The notes below the pieces were generated by a model that was not told the origin of the DNA, made no database searches, and saw nothing but the letters and a program-made list of their open reading frames with translations. The position numbers and the translations under genes were made by a program. Shown in pieces: positions 35,825-44,900 of a stretch of DNA of 64,000 nucleotides (position 1 is its first letter; every line of letters begins with the position of its first letter). Location of the stretch: positions 193,966-257,965 of the forward strand of contig NZ_KB235914.1 of the NCBI RefSeq assembly GCF_000332175.1. The letters are read 5' to 3'. This DNA is from Pseudanabaena sp. PCC 6802. Lineage in GTDB: Bacteria > Cyanobacteriota > Cyanobacteriia > Pseudanabaenales > Pseudanabaenaceae.

Positions 35825-35908
35825 GAATGTGAGCTTTTGCTGGCACCAGAGTACAACATCTACAATGGGGAGTGTACAGCTTATTTTTTAACAATCGCGG
35901 TAAAACTC

Positions 35909-36562
35909 ATGGCGTTATTCGGATTTGGTAAAAAGCTCACAATGCCTGCACCTGAAGAGGCATTACCAGGACGGACTGCATCTATGCCCGTGCCGCCAGC
36001 GCATTACGTCAACCACAATCCCCTCAAGCCTCCCTTTCCAGAGGGCATGCAAACTGCGATGTTTGGTATGGGTTGTTTCTGGGGCGCAGAGCGCAAATTT
36101 TGGCAGCAGGAAGGTGTCTTTGTCACTGCTGTCGGCTATGCGGCAGGTAACACCCCCAACCCCACCTACGAAGAGGTTTGTAGTGGCATGACCGGGCACA
36201 ATGAAGTTGTATTTGTTGTCTTCGATCCGAGCATGGTGAGCTACGAAACCTTACTCAAGATTTTCTGGGAAAATCACAATCCGACCCAAGGTATGCGTCA
36301 GGGCAACGACACTGGCACCCAATACCGTTCTGGTATTTATACGTATTCCGACAGCCAAAAGCAATTGGCCGAGTCCAGCCGCGATCGCTACCAGGAAGCT
36401 CTCAGCGCCAAAGGTTATGGCAAAATTACCACCGAGATCCTGGATGCGCCAGAGTTTTACTATGCCGAAGGCTATCACCAGCAATATCTAGCTAAAAATC
36501 CCAATGGATATTGCGGTTTAGGTGGATGCAATGTCAGTTTACCTGTCATGGCAGAAGCTTAA
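35909..36562 (+). CDS. msrA: Peptide-methionine (S)-S-oxide reductase
   Basis: A 217-residue enzyme that repairs oxidised methionine in proteins using thioredoxin. The catalytic motif is [13 protein letters not shown]. Further motifs are [30 protein letters not shown], and the C-terminal [10 protein letters not shown] with a recycling cysteine pair. About 40 residues precede the core, as in many cyanobacterial MsrA. The frame is open upstream to 35756, but that part lies under the Kir channel start and is not used. Confidence 0.95.
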   Translation: MALFGFGKKLTMPAPEEALPGRTASMPVPPAHYVNHNPLKPPFPEGMQTAMFGMGCFWGAERKFWQQEGVFVTAVGYAAGNTPNPTYEEVCSGMTGHNEVVFVVFDPSMVSYETLLKIFWENHNPTQGMRQGNDTGTQYRSGIYTYSDSQKQLAESSRDRYQEALSAKGYGKITTEILDAPEFYYAEGYHQQYLAKNPNGYCGLGGCNVSLPVMAEA

Positions 36563-36583
36563 AGCGATTTCCAGTAAAAACTC

Positions 36584-36621
36584 GCGATCGACTGTAGGGT
36601 GGGCAATGCCCACCTTATATC
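36584..36621. repeat. Hairpin repeat, copy 1 (GGTGGGCAATGCCCACC)
   Basis: CGATCGACTGTAGGGTGGGC at the left and GGGCAATGCCCACCTTATAT at the right. The palindromic core is flanked by identical bases in a second copy at 37386-37423. A diverged relative is at 49829-49850 (GGTAGGGTGCATTGCCCACC). Confidence 0.75.
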
Positions 36622-36650
36622 CAGGTTGACTCTATCATTGGAACATTCGG

Positions 36651-36680
36651 TATAGCGGTTTTCAGATGAAAACCGCTATA
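36651..36680. repeat. Miniature TATAGCGG repeat reduced to its ends
   Basis: TATAGCGGTTTTCAGATGAA followed by AACCGCTATA: the two terminal inverted repeats without an interior, so the whole element folds into a 13-base-pair hairpin. Confidence 0.75.
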
Positions 36681-36932
36681 TCAGTCTTTTTAAACAGTTT
36701 CTAATCATTGGGTATCATACACTCTCACGCGTTCCTCACAATAATTTGCTAGCATAAAAGTAAGGAGAAAATTTCGCAGATCGCTACAGGTAGCGCTTTC
36801 AGTGCTTTCAAATTCTGTCGATAGTGTATAAGCAATCTTAATAACACTATGTGTGGGTGGTATCTGAAGTGAAAACGCTATATGTGAAGGATATGCGAAG
36901 GGTGGGAATTTATCTTCTAGATGGAGGGGCAT

Positions 36933-37352
36933 ATGAAGAGTGTATATTTACCGATTTTTATTTCACTTTTGGTTGCAATTTCTACCCCGTTGACCGCGAT
37001 GGCTCAATCGCGATCGGAATCAAGACCTGACAAATGCGAGTATCTGCAAAATGGGGAATATATTTGCAGTTTCAGAGGTGCAGACACAGGGGAGACAGTG
37101 ATTTCTGCGTTTCCCAACTCAATTAGGCGACAAGGAAGGCAAGGAGCAGTTAATTTTGACTACATGACTTCTAGCAGGCTTATTAGAAATCAAGCTCAGG
37201 TTAATTGTCACGAGTCATTGGATCGCTGGCATCGGTTTGCTGATGAATACCGGGCTGAACTCGTGGATGTGACTACTTATGCGTCACATAAGATGTTGAA
37301 CTATGTCTGCGAGCAAGCTGGTCATTCTGTTGAGGAACAGATTAATCGGTAG
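36933..37352 (+). CDS. Secreted hypothetical protein with four cysteines
   Basis: A 139-residue protein. The N-terminal signal peptide (MKSVYLPIFISLLVAISTPL, cleavage near AMA-QS) predicts export. The mature part has four cysteines, in KCEYLQNGEYICSF, NCHESL and VCEQAG, which could form two disulfides. GGAGG stands eight bases before the ATG at 36933, which settles the start over the ATG at 36921. No family is recognised, and neighbours give no hint. Confidence in coding is good because of the signal peptide and ribosome site. Confidence 0.72.
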   Translation: MKSVYLPIFISLLVAISTPLTAMAQSRSESRPDKCEYLQNGEYICSFRGADTGETVISAFPNSIRRQGRQGAVNFDYMTSSRLIRNQAQVNCHESLDRWHRFADEYRAELVDVTTYASHKMLNYVCEQAGHSVEEQINR

Positions 37353-37385
37353 ATAATGGTAGAAACATCACCATCATCGTCTCTA

Positions 37386-37423
37386 GCGATCGACTGTAGG
37401 GTGGGCAATGCCCACCTTATATC
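37386..37423. repeat. Hairpin repeat, copy 2
   Basis: Identical over most of its length to 36584-36621: CGATCGACTGTAGGGTGGGC and GGGCAATGCCCACCTTATAT. The direct orientation and 800-base distance suggest a dispersed hairpin unit rather than a terminator of one gene. Confidence 0.75.
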
Positions 37424-37433
37424 TGAAAGTATC

Positions 37434-37500
37434 GGCTACACAAACAAAGTCTGCCTGCGCAGACTTCAAGAAAAGGGGTTAACAAATCGGGATTTGATAT
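37434..37500. repeat. Repeat related in reverse to 34726-34792
   Basis: GGCTACACAAACAAAGTCTG at the left and AAATCGGGATTTGATAT at the right; the reverse complement matches 34726-34792. The core AGTCTGCCTGCGCAGACT is palindromic. Confidence 0.78.
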
Positions 37501-37571
37501 TACAAATTGCGCCCCTGAGGCTATAGACTATGCGATGAGGTAGTTCATTTGATTCCGAGCGAGTTGCAGCT

Positions 37572-37985
37572 ATGAATTTTTGGCAAAAAATCTCTGTAGG
37601 AGTTCTATTTACCATTGGGTTCATGTTCCTAACGGTTACTACTGCGTCAGTCCTGAAACCAAATCAAACAGAAAAGGATCGCAGTACAGCTCTAGGAGGA
37701 TTGTTATTGGGGGTTCCACCTACATCAGCCGGGATCTGGATGATTTTGGATGCGCGCAGACAAGCCAGGGTGAAGCAAAAACATAGCTTGTTGCAGGTTG
37801 AATCAACCTTTTTGCAGATGCTCAAGGCAAATGCAGGTAGCATAGCGACAATTGATTTTGCCTTAGAAGCAAAACTTCCGCTAGCGGAGGCACGGCAATA
37901 TTTAGATCGAAAAGCACGGGAGTTAAATGCCGATTTTGATGTGAGCGAAAATGGTGGAGTTAAATATCGATTTCCATTATCATAA
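37572..37985 (+). CDS. Small membrane protein, N-terminal two spans and cytoplasmic tail
   Basis: A 137-residue protein. Two hydrophobic segments (VGVLFTIGFMFLTVTTASVL and TALGGLLLGVPPTSAGIWMI) are followed by a basic linker (DARRQARVKQKHS) and a cytoplasmic tail with a winged-helix-like pattern (GSIATIDFALEAKLPLAEAR, then ELNADFDVSENGGVKYRF). This reads like the small cyanobacterial SHOCT-like/HTH tail proteins, but I do not recognise a named family. The stop overlaps the end of the converging Uma2 gene by six bases. Confidence 0.62.
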   Translation: MNFWQKISVGVLFTIGFMFLTVTTASVLKPNQTEKDRSTALGGLLLGVPPTSAGIWMILDARRQARVKQKHSLLQVESTFLQMLKANAGSIATIDFALEAKLPLAEARQYLDRKARELNADFDVSENGGVKYRFPLS

Positions 37986-38561
37986 ACATGTTGATAAAAT
38001 CTCAGCGATACTGAATTTTAAGTCTGGGAAGATACTAGACTCAATTTGTTGGCTTCCCACAAACGCGGTTTCTTCGTACAGCCCCTCTTCTAGTATCAGT
38101 ACGGTTATCTTAGATTGAACGGGATCGATAATCCAATATTCAGGAATTCCGCGAGTAGCATACTCAGAGCGCTTGTAACGATAATCTCGTGCTGGATCGT
38201 CTGGGCTAACAATTTCCACGACCAGGAGTGGCGGCACTTGTAATACCACCGATGACATTGTCTTAATGGCTTCCGTTTGCTCTTCTGAGAGAACTACCAG
38301 ATCGGGAATGCGGGATCTGCTTTCCGCTGTGCGAACTCCTACATTACTTGGCATTACCGTCCATTTCAAACCCAACCTGGTAATTTCGCGATCGAGTAGC
38401 TTAAACAGAAACACCAGGATTAGGGCGTGCATACCACTGGCAGTCGGCATTAAAACAAGCTCCCCGTCAACAAGCTCATAGCGGTTATCCGTACCGTCAT
38501 TGTATTGCAGATATTCCTCAAAGGTTAGTTTTAGCTTGGCTGTTGCGGTCACGATCGCCAA
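37980..38561 (-). CDS. Uma2 family endonuclease-like protein
   Basis: A 193-residue protein of the same family as the gene at 29204 but only distantly similar. Seen are LTFEEYLQYNDGTDNRYELV, DGELVLMPTASGMHALILVF, IPDLVVLSEEQ, PPLLVVEIVSPDDPARDYRY and YATRGIPEYWIIDPVQSKI, the usual Uma2 order with E and D residues of the PD-(D/E)xK fold. The role is uncertain. It is followed by the converging small membrane protein. Confidence 0.9.
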   Translation of the reverse strand: MAIVTATAKLKLTFEEYLQYNDGTDNRYELVDGELVLMPTASGMHALILVFLFKLLDREITRLGLKWTVMPSNVGVRTAESRSRIPDLVVLSEEQTEAIKTMSSVVLQVPPLLVVEIVSPDDPARDYRYKRSEYATRGIPEYWIIDPVQSKITVLILEEGLYEETAFVGSQQIESSIFPDLKFSIAEILSTCL

Positions 38562-38654
38562 TCTCCCACTCTTATATTGTGCGCTTCCTTCCTATGATAG
38601 GCGATCGCAAGTCGATCGTGGTTTCCAGCTTACAACCTGGCGATCGCGGTTGCA

Positions 38655-40778
38655 TCATACGGAATTGGAGGATTTAGAAGGCATAGATCGCCCCTGCAAG
38701 GTTGCTAATTGCTCCTGTAATTGCTCCGGTGATGTTGCTGGTTCCAGACAGGCAAATCCTTGACAGACGATCGCTAACACATCTTTTGGTAAGTCGATAT
38801 CGATTTGGAATACTACAAACGGTAGATATTGTTGCTTCAGTTGTTGGTATTGCGCCACTGTTGTACGCACCAAAGTACGATTTGTCAGCCACGCCGCCGC
38901 ACTCAGCAAGCTAGGACAGGCAACTGGACTGTTGCTAATTACTTGTCCAAAACTATGCAAAGCCGCTTCAGCTTTTTCCAGATATTCCGAGCGATCGCTC
39001 AATAAGCTTAATCTAATTAAATTGGCGATCGCGATGCCATTCGCCGATGGAGTCGCATTATCCTGATAACTTTTCTCTCTTACCAGGAGATATTCGCTGC
39101 TATCGACAGCGGTATTGAAATAACCTCCACTGGTCTCATCCCAAAAGGCGCGATCGAATTCCGATTGAATCTCCAAAGCCTTGTTGAGATATATGTCAGC
39201 CAGGTTATCTTCGGTATAGATATCCATATCCAAACAGGCTTGTTGCAGATCGAGTAATGCCTTAATCAAGAGCGCGTAATCCTCCGATTGCGCTACTACC
39301 GAAGGATTGCCATCGTAACTGACACGATAGAGTCGTTTGCCTTCATAGGCTTTGCTATTACCCACCCACTGATTCTGCAAAATAAAGTCGGTGGCAGCGA
39401 TCGCTAACTGGCGATCGGATTCAGCCCCAAATACCTGATAGGTTCTGGCTAAGCCAGAGATCGTCAGAGCGTTCCAGGCAACGATCATCTTGGTATCGGT
39501 TACGGGCGGCACTCGTCCCGGCCAATTAATAGCTTTTACCTGTTCGGAACTGCGCGCCGGGGGGAAAGCATCGGTCGGCAGCGAATACTCGCCGTAGCGC
39601 TTGCGGAATAACTTATTTAAGCTGGCTTCGGTAATGCTAGACAAACTGCCAAGGTGGCGGCGTTTGAGTACGTTTTGTCCTTCAAAATTGCCATTGGGGG
39701 TGACGGTGAATTCTTGAGCTAATTGCGATAGCTCTGCTTCTGTCAACAATTTCTTGAGTTCGTTGTAACTCCATACCCAAAACTTACCCTCTTTACCTTC
39801 ACTATCAGCATCTTGGGAGGCGTAGAAATAACCCTCTTGGGTGAGCATTTCCCGCCTCAGCCAGAGTACGGTTTGGGCGATCGCGCTTTCTAGAGCCGGT
39901 TCGTGCAAGCCGGAAGACCATAGATTAGACAGAAATTCCATAATCTGGCCGTTGTCGTACAGCATCTTCTCGAAATGCGGCACCGTCCAGGTAGGATCGA
40001 CGGTGTAGCGGTGCCAGCCCCCCGCGACGCGATCGTAGATGCCTCCCAGACATAAATCTATGCCTCTTTGCTCTGCCCGCTCTTGGAAATCTGGCTGTAA
40101 ATCTGGCTGTAACTGATGGCAACGGAGAACCAGATCTGCGTAGGGGATCATTGGGAAACAGGTACCAGTTTCGCGATTGACTAGTACTTGAGCGCACTTA
40201 ACCAGACCCGCAGTTAGTGTGTGGGCATCTATGCCTAGGTTACTAGCCGAGTCATCGGCGCTTGCTACCACTTGCGCAACCAGGTTGAGGTTATGTACGA
40301 TTTGTGCCTTGTAATCGGCTAACTCCTGGCGTTTATCTTGATAAATCTGGATAATCGACTGCAATACCCTGAGAAAACCCGGTCTGCCGTAACGCGGCTC
40401 GATCGGAAAGTAAGTACCGCCATAGAAGGGCACCAGATCGTCGGGGGTCAAAAATAGGTTAAGCGGCCAGCCACCACTTTCGCCCATAATCTGCACTGCC
40501 TGCATATAAATGCTATCGAGATCCGGCCTTTCTTCTCGATCTACCTTAATCGCGATGAAGTGAGCGTTCATATAGTCAGCGATCGGCGTGTCGGAAAAAG
40601 CCTCGCCCTCCATCACCGTGCACCAATGGCAGCTAGAGTAGCCAATGGACAGGAAGATGGGTTTATCCTGCGATCGCGCCGCTTCTATGGCCAGATCGCA
40701 CCACGGCCACCAATCGATCGGATTTTCCGCATGTTTGCGCAGATAAAGGCTTTGAGACTGGGCAAGATGATTGGGCAT
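38655..40778 (-). CDS. DUF255 thioredoxin-domain/glycosidase-like protein (YyaL/SPATA20 type)
   Basis: A 707-residue protein. The N-terminal thioredoxin fold has HAENPIDWWPWCDLAIEAA and the active pair Cys50/Cys53 in SIGYSSCHWCTVMEGEAF, followed by DREERPDLDSIYMQA and GGWPLNLFLTPD. The C-terminal part is an (alpha/alpha)6-type region with GGIYDRVAGGWHRYTVDP, PHFEKMLYDNGQ, SQDADSEGKEGKFWVWSY and KMIVAWNALTISGLARTYQ. The family, named after SPATA20/YyaL, is widespread, and its exact reaction is not settled. It overlaps nothing; the next gene upstream starts 99 bases away. Confidence 0.92.
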   Translation of the reverse strand: MPNHLAQSQSLYLRKHAENPIDWWPWCDLAIEAARSQDKPIFLSIGYSSCHWCTVMEGEAFSDTPIADYMNAHFIAIKVDREERPDLDSIYMQAVQIMGESGGWPLNLFLTPDDLVPFYGGTYFPIEPRYGRPGFLRVLQSIIQIYQDKRQELADYKAQIVHNLNLVAQVVASADDSASNLGIDAHTLTAGLVKCAQVLVNRETGTCFPMIPYADLVLRCHQLQPDLQPDFQERAEQRGIDLCLGGIYDRVAGGWHRYTVDPTWTVPHFEKMLYDNGQIMEFLSNLWSSGLHEPALESAIAQTVLWLRREMLTQEGYFYASQDADSEGKEGKFWVWSYNELKKLLTEAELSQLAQEFTVTPNGNFEGQNVLKRRHLGSLSSITEASLNKLFRKRYGEYSLPTDAFPPARSSEQVKAINWPGRVPPVTDTKMIVAWNALTISGLARTYQVFGAESDRQLAIAATDFILQNQWVGNSKAYEGKRLYRVSYDGNPSVVAQSEDYALLIKALLDLQQACLDMDIYTEDNLADIYLNKALEIQSEFDRAFWDETSGGYFNTAVDSSEYLLVREKSYQDNATPSANGIAIANLIRLSLLSDRSEYLEKAEAALHSFGQVISNSPVACPSLLSAAAWLTNRTLVRTTVAQYQQLKQQYLPFVVFQIDIDLPKDVLAIVCQGFACLEPATSPEQLQEQLATLQGRSMPSKSSNSV

Positions 40779-40877
40779 AATGTATATGATGACGCTCTTA
40801 ATTTGGATTTTATGATAGAGATCTCTCAGCAGTCAGCTTTCAGCGGTCAGTTTTTTGGCTCTGAAACATACATTTAG

Positions 40878-41693
40878 CTATTTAATCCGCCATGCCTGTG
40901 GCTGCTGAAACTTGTAAATATCGGTAATTAATTGCGCCCATCCATCTGCTAGCGATTCTAGCAAGCGTTCGCCTTTTGCTTTGGTCGCCGTAGTTGGATC
41001 GCCCAACACGCCACTGCGCGTTAAATCCTTCATCACCCAGGCAAAGGGGTTAGCACCTTCCATGCTCAATAAACTGTTTTCTGGCAATCCTTGGGGATAT
41101 TCCGCGATCGCCCGATCCATCCGCACGTACTCGGGCAGCAGCACCAGCATTAAACTGGTCTCCGCATCGCCAGCGTGAATTCCAAATTCCCACTCTTTGG
41201 CAGTAATCAGATCTTTGGCAATATTGGGTACCCGCCAGGTAAATAGGGGGAAAACCATCAAGTCTGGATATTTTTGGTGAATATCCCGCGCCACGAACTC
41301 TAATATTTGGGGCTGACCGCCGTGGGAATTCATTAAAGCTAATTTGCGAAATCCGGCACTGTAAATACTGTCTGCCAGATCCATTAAAACAGCGGTCAAG
41401 GTCTGGGCACCGAGCGCGATCGTGCCAGGAAAACCCCAGTGCTCGTTGGATTTGCCGTAGTAAAGCAGCGGCAAACTATAGGCAGGAATGCTGCGATCGA
41501 GTTTTTGCAGAGCTTTACCCAAAACACCCATACTAATTGCCGCATCAACGACTAAGGGTAAATGCGCCCCATGCTGTTCGATCGCCCCCATCGGCTGAAT
41601 AATTACTACGTTAGACTTATCTGGCAGATTATCGATCTCGTTCCAGGTTAAATAGGGAAAGAAACGCTCGGGTGGAATGAAACTGTGCATCAT
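40878..41693 (-). CDS. Creatininase family amidohydrolase
   Basis: A 271-residue protein of the creatininase family: MGAIEQHGAHLPLVVDA with metal ligands, SNEHWGFPGTIALGAQTL, LALMNSHGGQPQILEFVARD and GIHAGDAETSLMLVLLPEYV. Family members hydrolyse cyclic amides such as creatinine or N-formamides from riboflavin-related metabolism, so the exact substrate is uncertain. Its start codon overlaps the stop of an OmpR-type regulator by four bases (ATGA), so the pair is co-translated. Confidence 0.9.
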   Translation of the reverse strand: MMHSFIPPERFFPYLTWNEIDNLPDKSNVVIIQPMGAIEQHGAHLPLVVDAAISMGVLGKALQKLDRSIPAYSLPLLYYGKSNEHWGFPGTIALGAQTLTAVLMDLADSIYSAGFRKLALMNSHGGQPQILEFVARDIHQKYPDLMVFPLFTWRVPNIAKDLITAKEWEFGIHAGDAETSLMLVLLPEYVRMDRAIAEYPQGLPENSLLSMEGANPFAWVMKDLTRSGVLGDPTTATKAKGERLLESLADGWAQLITDIYKFQQPQAWRIK

Positions 41694-42385
41694 GGGCGAT
41701 CGTCCTTTACTTTCCTTTGCCTAAGACGGTAGCCCAAACCATAGACGGTTTCAATGGGATCTTCTGTAGCACCGGCAAGTTTGAGCTTGTGACGCAAACT
41801 TTTAACGTGCATTTTCACGGTTTCCTCCCCCGGCGGCTCCTCAAACGACCACAACTGCTCTATAATCGCGCTCCGACTAAACATGCGGTTGCTATTGCGC
41901 AGAAATAAACACAGCAAGCTGTATTCTTTAGGTGTGAGATGAACGGGTGTATTTTCATACACTACTTCGCAGGTATTAGGATTAAGCTGTAGCTTACCCC
42001 ATCGCAATATAGGTGGTAAAGTATCGCTACTGCGTCGCATTAAGGCTCGAATCCTGGCTTCTAGCTCCTTTAACTCAAAAGGCTTGAGCAGGTAATCATC
42101 CGCCCCAGCATCCAGGCCCACGATCTTGTCATCCAGGGAACCCCTGGCTGTAAGCATCAATACGGGCATGTGATAGCCCTGTTGGCGCAGCTTTTGACAA
42201 AAAGCAATGCCATCTAGTTTGGGTAAAACTACATCCAGTAAGATCAAGTCATAGGCGAACGCTTCCACAAATTCCCAAGCGGTCTGCCCATCGCTAGCCA
42301 CGTCAACCACATGTTGTTGGTAACTGAGCGCCTCCTTCAAGGTCTCAGAAATTTCATCTTCATCTTCAGCAATCAGGATCCTCAT
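41690..42385 (-). CDS. OmpR/PhoB-family response regulator
   Basis: A 231-residue regulator. The receiver has acidic residues IAEDEDE, Asp51 in LILLDVVLPKLDG, TARGSLDDKIVGLDAGADDY, and Lys in YLLKPFELKELEARIRAL. The C-terminal winged helix has HLTPKEYSLLCLFLRNS, EETVKMHVKSLRHKLKLAG and TVYGLGYRLRQ. It resembles cyanobacterial RppA/NblR-like regulators. No kinase is adjacent. The four-base overlap with the creatininase gene is unusual and suggests that this gene pair is transcribed together. The partner kinase must be encoded elsewhere. Confidence 0.95.
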   Translation of the reverse strand: MRILIAEDEDEISETLKEALSYQQHVVDVASDGQTAWEFVEAFAYDLILLDVVLPKLDGIAFCQKLRQQGYHMPVLMLTARGSLDDKIVGLDAGADDYLLKPFELKELEARIRALMRRSSDTLPPILRWGKLQLNPNTCEVVYENTPVHLTPKEYSLLCLFLRNSNRMFSRSAIIEQLWSFEEPPGEETVKMHVKSLRHKLKLAGATEDPIETVYGLGYRLRQRKVKDDRP

Positions 42386-42690
42386 AGGGCTTTAAGGGCA
42401 GAAATTCGCATATGGGTGCCGGAATTCGCAAATTTTTGGCAGTTATGACTTTTTGCTTATAGACGGTTTGAACATTGTTGGTACAGCTATGACTAAAAAG
42501 CTTAAAACGATTTATACGGAAAGAAACCCTGGCTGCTTCCCACCACACCCCCCTAAATATGGATCGAGATGTTTGCAGCTACATGGTGATATTTATTTTA
42601 CTGCGATCGAAAGTTTAACCTAGATGGGTAACCTCGTAACTAGAAATCCACAGACCTGGACGGCGAATCCTCTGAGACGGGAAAAGTATT
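42386..42690. other. Divergent promoter region
   Basis: A 305-base gap between the minus-strand regulator and the plus-strand J-domain gene. No gene is supported. It has AT-rich blocks suitable for two divergent promoters, but none could be fixed by sequence. Confidence 0.4.
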
Positions 42691-43638
42691 ATGAACGAGA
42701 CGTTGCAAACATTTAAAATCGATCGAGGCATTGGTCAACATAATTCCAATGACTATTTCGCCGTGCTGGGCTTGCCAGTTACCGCTGATGCCTCCCAAAT
42801 CCGCAAGCGCTACTTGAGTATTGCGAGAAACCTCCATCCCGATGTGTCTGGAGGCTCCCCAGAAGAAAGACACCGCGCCTGCCAATACCTGGCTAAGTTA
42901 GTTAGCCCCGCTTACAACATGCTCATGCAGGACAGAGAGCGGCATGAATATTCTGCTCTGCTCAAAGCGATCGCCAAGCGCTTAGTGAAGCGAGAGTTAA
43001 AGATGACTCCCAAATCGGAAATTGCCAAAAGATTGCTCCACTCGCCTAGCGAACTACACTACTTAGAGTCTGTAGAGGAGATTGCTAAACTACAGTACAA
43101 ATCGTTAGACAAAGTTTTAGAATATACAGCCCAGCTTAGCGAGCTAAATTTAATTTACATTATGTATCAGGAAGGATTTCATCCTTCTTTGTTTGAAGCC
43201 GCCCAGGGCAGCAGTAATAACCGAGAACCTCATCCAGTTGCATCGCAGGCTCGGCCTTCCACTCGACAACTTTCTGCTCGGGATAGTCAAAAAGGAGATA
43301 TCTCAGAGCGATCGCCCCAACGAGTGCAAAACCAACTACTGCTGGCGGAGGAATACATTAGTAAAAGTCAATGGAACATGGCTCTGGCGGAATTACGCGC
43401 TGCCTTACAGCTAGATCGCGCTAATAGCAAATGTCACGCCTTACTGGGCGTAGTATATCTCAATCAAAAGCTTATGGGTATGGCAAAAGTGAGTTTTCAG
43501 CAAGCCTTGAAGCTTAACCCTAGAGAGCCGCTAGCTTTAGCAAATATCGCAAAATGCACGAATGCACCCAGCAATAGCACTAACCTTGATAAGACTAAAA
43601 AAGGTAGTGGTTTCTTTGGCTGGTTAGGCGGTTCTTGA
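42691..43638 (+). CDS. J-domain protein with C-terminal TPR repeats
   Basis: A 315-residue protein. The J domain (about 19-92) has DYFAVLGLPVTADASQIRKR, the intact HPD motif in NLHPDVSGG, and helix IV with RERHEYSAL. After a linker rich in Ser, Gln and Arg, residues about 215-290 are TPR-like: LLAEEYISKSQWNMALAELR and AKVSFQQALKLNPREPLALA. J domains stimulate Hsp70 (DnaK), and TPRs bind partners. It is followed 50 bases later by hisZ, with no obvious functional link. Confidence 0.9.
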   Translation: MNETLQTFKIDRGIGQHNSNDYFAVLGLPVTADASQIRKRYLSIARNLHPDVSGGSPEERHRACQYLAKLVSPAYNMLMQDRERHEYSALLKAIAKRLVKRELKMTPKSEIAKRLLHSPSELHYLESVEEIAKLQYKSLDKVLEYTAQLSELNLIYIMYQEGFHPSLFEAAQGSSNNREPHPVASQARPSTRQLSARDSQKGDISERSPQRVQNQLLLAEEYISKSQWNMALAELRAALQLDRANSKCHALLGVVYLNQKLMGMAKVSFQQALKLNPREPLALANIAKCTNAPSNSTNLDKTKKGSGFFGWLGGS

Positions 43639-43688
43639 CCGGCACTTTGGCGCTAAGATAGCGGAGGTACATATGAATCGAGAAGTAA

Positions 43689-44900
43689 ATGGTACATCAG
43701 CTACCTACAGGAGCCAGGGATCTCCTGCCACTGGATGTGGTGCAAAAACGATGGATTGAGAGCCGCGTCCAAAAGGTATTTCAAGCTTGGGGATATCAGC
43801 GCATCATTACACCTACTTTGGAGCGCTTAGAGACCTTAGTAGCTGGCGGTGCCGTACAGCCAGAAGCAGTAATACAGTTGTTGGGTAATGGTACGGATGT
43901 TTTGGGGCTGCGGCCCGAGTTAACCGCCTCGATCGCCCGCGCCTACGCAACCCGACTTGGTAGCGATCGATCTAGTTGCCCGCAACGCCTCTATTACAAT
44001 GCCAATGTATTTCGTCAGATCCCAGCGGGGGGATATCCGGGTCAGCAGGAATATTACCAAACCGGCGTTGAGTTGCTGGGTGGTGCGGGGTTGCTGGCTG
44101 ATGGCGAAATCTTACTCTTGTTAGCCGATTGTCTTCAGCAAGTTGAATTGCCGGCATGGAAAATTATCCTTGGCGACGCTGGTCTCACCAGTGGATTGCT
44201 TAATTCTTTCCCCGAGCAATACCGCGACAAGATTCGTCATTGCCTTGCCCATCTAGACCGTATCACTTTAGAGAATTTACCTATTTCTGACGAGGCGCGA
44301 TCGCGAGCCTTAGAACTGCTGGATCTGCGCGGTGCCGCGCCGGATGTATTATCTCGCTTATCGTCTTTGACATGGATTGCTGAGAGTAGCGATCGCTCGA
44401 CCGAGATTAACCATCTCAAGTCCCTGGTGGAACTATGGCAAACTCACATGCCGCCCGATGCCCTCATTATCGACCTCAGCCTGATTCAGACATTTGATTA
44501 CTATACGGGTATTGTGTTTGAGGTGGTTAGCGATCGTCGTGTCGTTGCCCAAGGCGGTCGTTACGATCGCCTCTTGGGTATTTATCACCCTCAGGGGGTT
44601 TCTTTCCCCAGTATTGGATTTTGTCTCAACCTCGAAGATCTGCAAAAAGTGTTATTGCACAATCTACCGACTCGCGGACACACAAATACCTGTCTAGTAG
44701 CGCCGAGCGCAACCAACTTGGTCAATGCTACTTTTAGCCATGCTGCCAGTCTGCGGCAACAATTTCCACAGCAAGCAATCGAGATCGAGCTGGAATTTAG
44801 ATCGCAGCAGGAAGTACGCGATCGCGCGCGATCGCGAGGCATCCAGCAAATTGCCTGGGTTAAAGGCGAAGACGCGATCGAGATGGAATCTTTACTTTAA
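43689..44900 (+). CDS. hisZ: ATP phosphoribosyltransferase regulatory subunit
   Basis: A 403-residue protein resembling histidyl-tRNA synthetase but lacking the full synthetase motifs. It begins HQLPTGARDLLPLDVVQKRW, continues with AWGYQRIITPTLERLETLV, LLGNGTDVLGLRPELTASIA and YYQTGVELLGGAG, and includes FDYYTGIVFEVVSDRRVVAQ and GGRYDRLLGIYHP. HisZ activates the short-form HisG in the first step of histidine synthesis. The gene ends four bases inside the converging pentapeptide-repeat gene. It carries ATG at 43689 and no TTG alternative is needed. Confidence 0.94.
   Translation: MVHQLPTGARDLLPLDVVQKRWIESRVQKVFQAWGYQRIITPTLERLETLVAGGAVQPEAVIQLLGNGTDVLGLRPELTASIARAYATRLGSDRSSCPQRLYYNANVFRQIPAGGYPGQQEYYQTGVELLGGAGLLADGEILLLLADCLQQVELPAWKIILGDAGLTSGLLNSFPEQYRDKIRHCLAHLDRITLENLPISDEARSRALELLDLRGAAPDVLSRLSSLTWIAESSDRSTEINHLKSLVELWQTHMPPDALIIDLSLIQTFDYYTGIVFEVVSDRRVVAQGGRYDRLLGIYHPQGVSFPSIGFCLNLEDLQKVLLHNLPTRGHTNTCLVAPSATNLVNATFSHAASLRQQFPQQAIEIELEFRSQQEVRDRARSRGIQQIAWVKGEDAIEMESLL

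Larger units (their letters stand above)
36563..36932. other. Spacer with hairpin and solo repeat
   Basis: It contains a GGTGGGCAATGCCCACC hairpin repeat at 36584-36621 and a minimal TATAGCGG repeat pair at 36651-36680. No protein is supported in the remaining 250 bases; the minus-strand 75-codon frame has no family resemblance. Confidence 0.5.

Noticed and set aside
35756..35908. N-terminal extension of msrA
   Set aside because: It would overlap the Kir gene start on the other strand, and the family start is at 35909.
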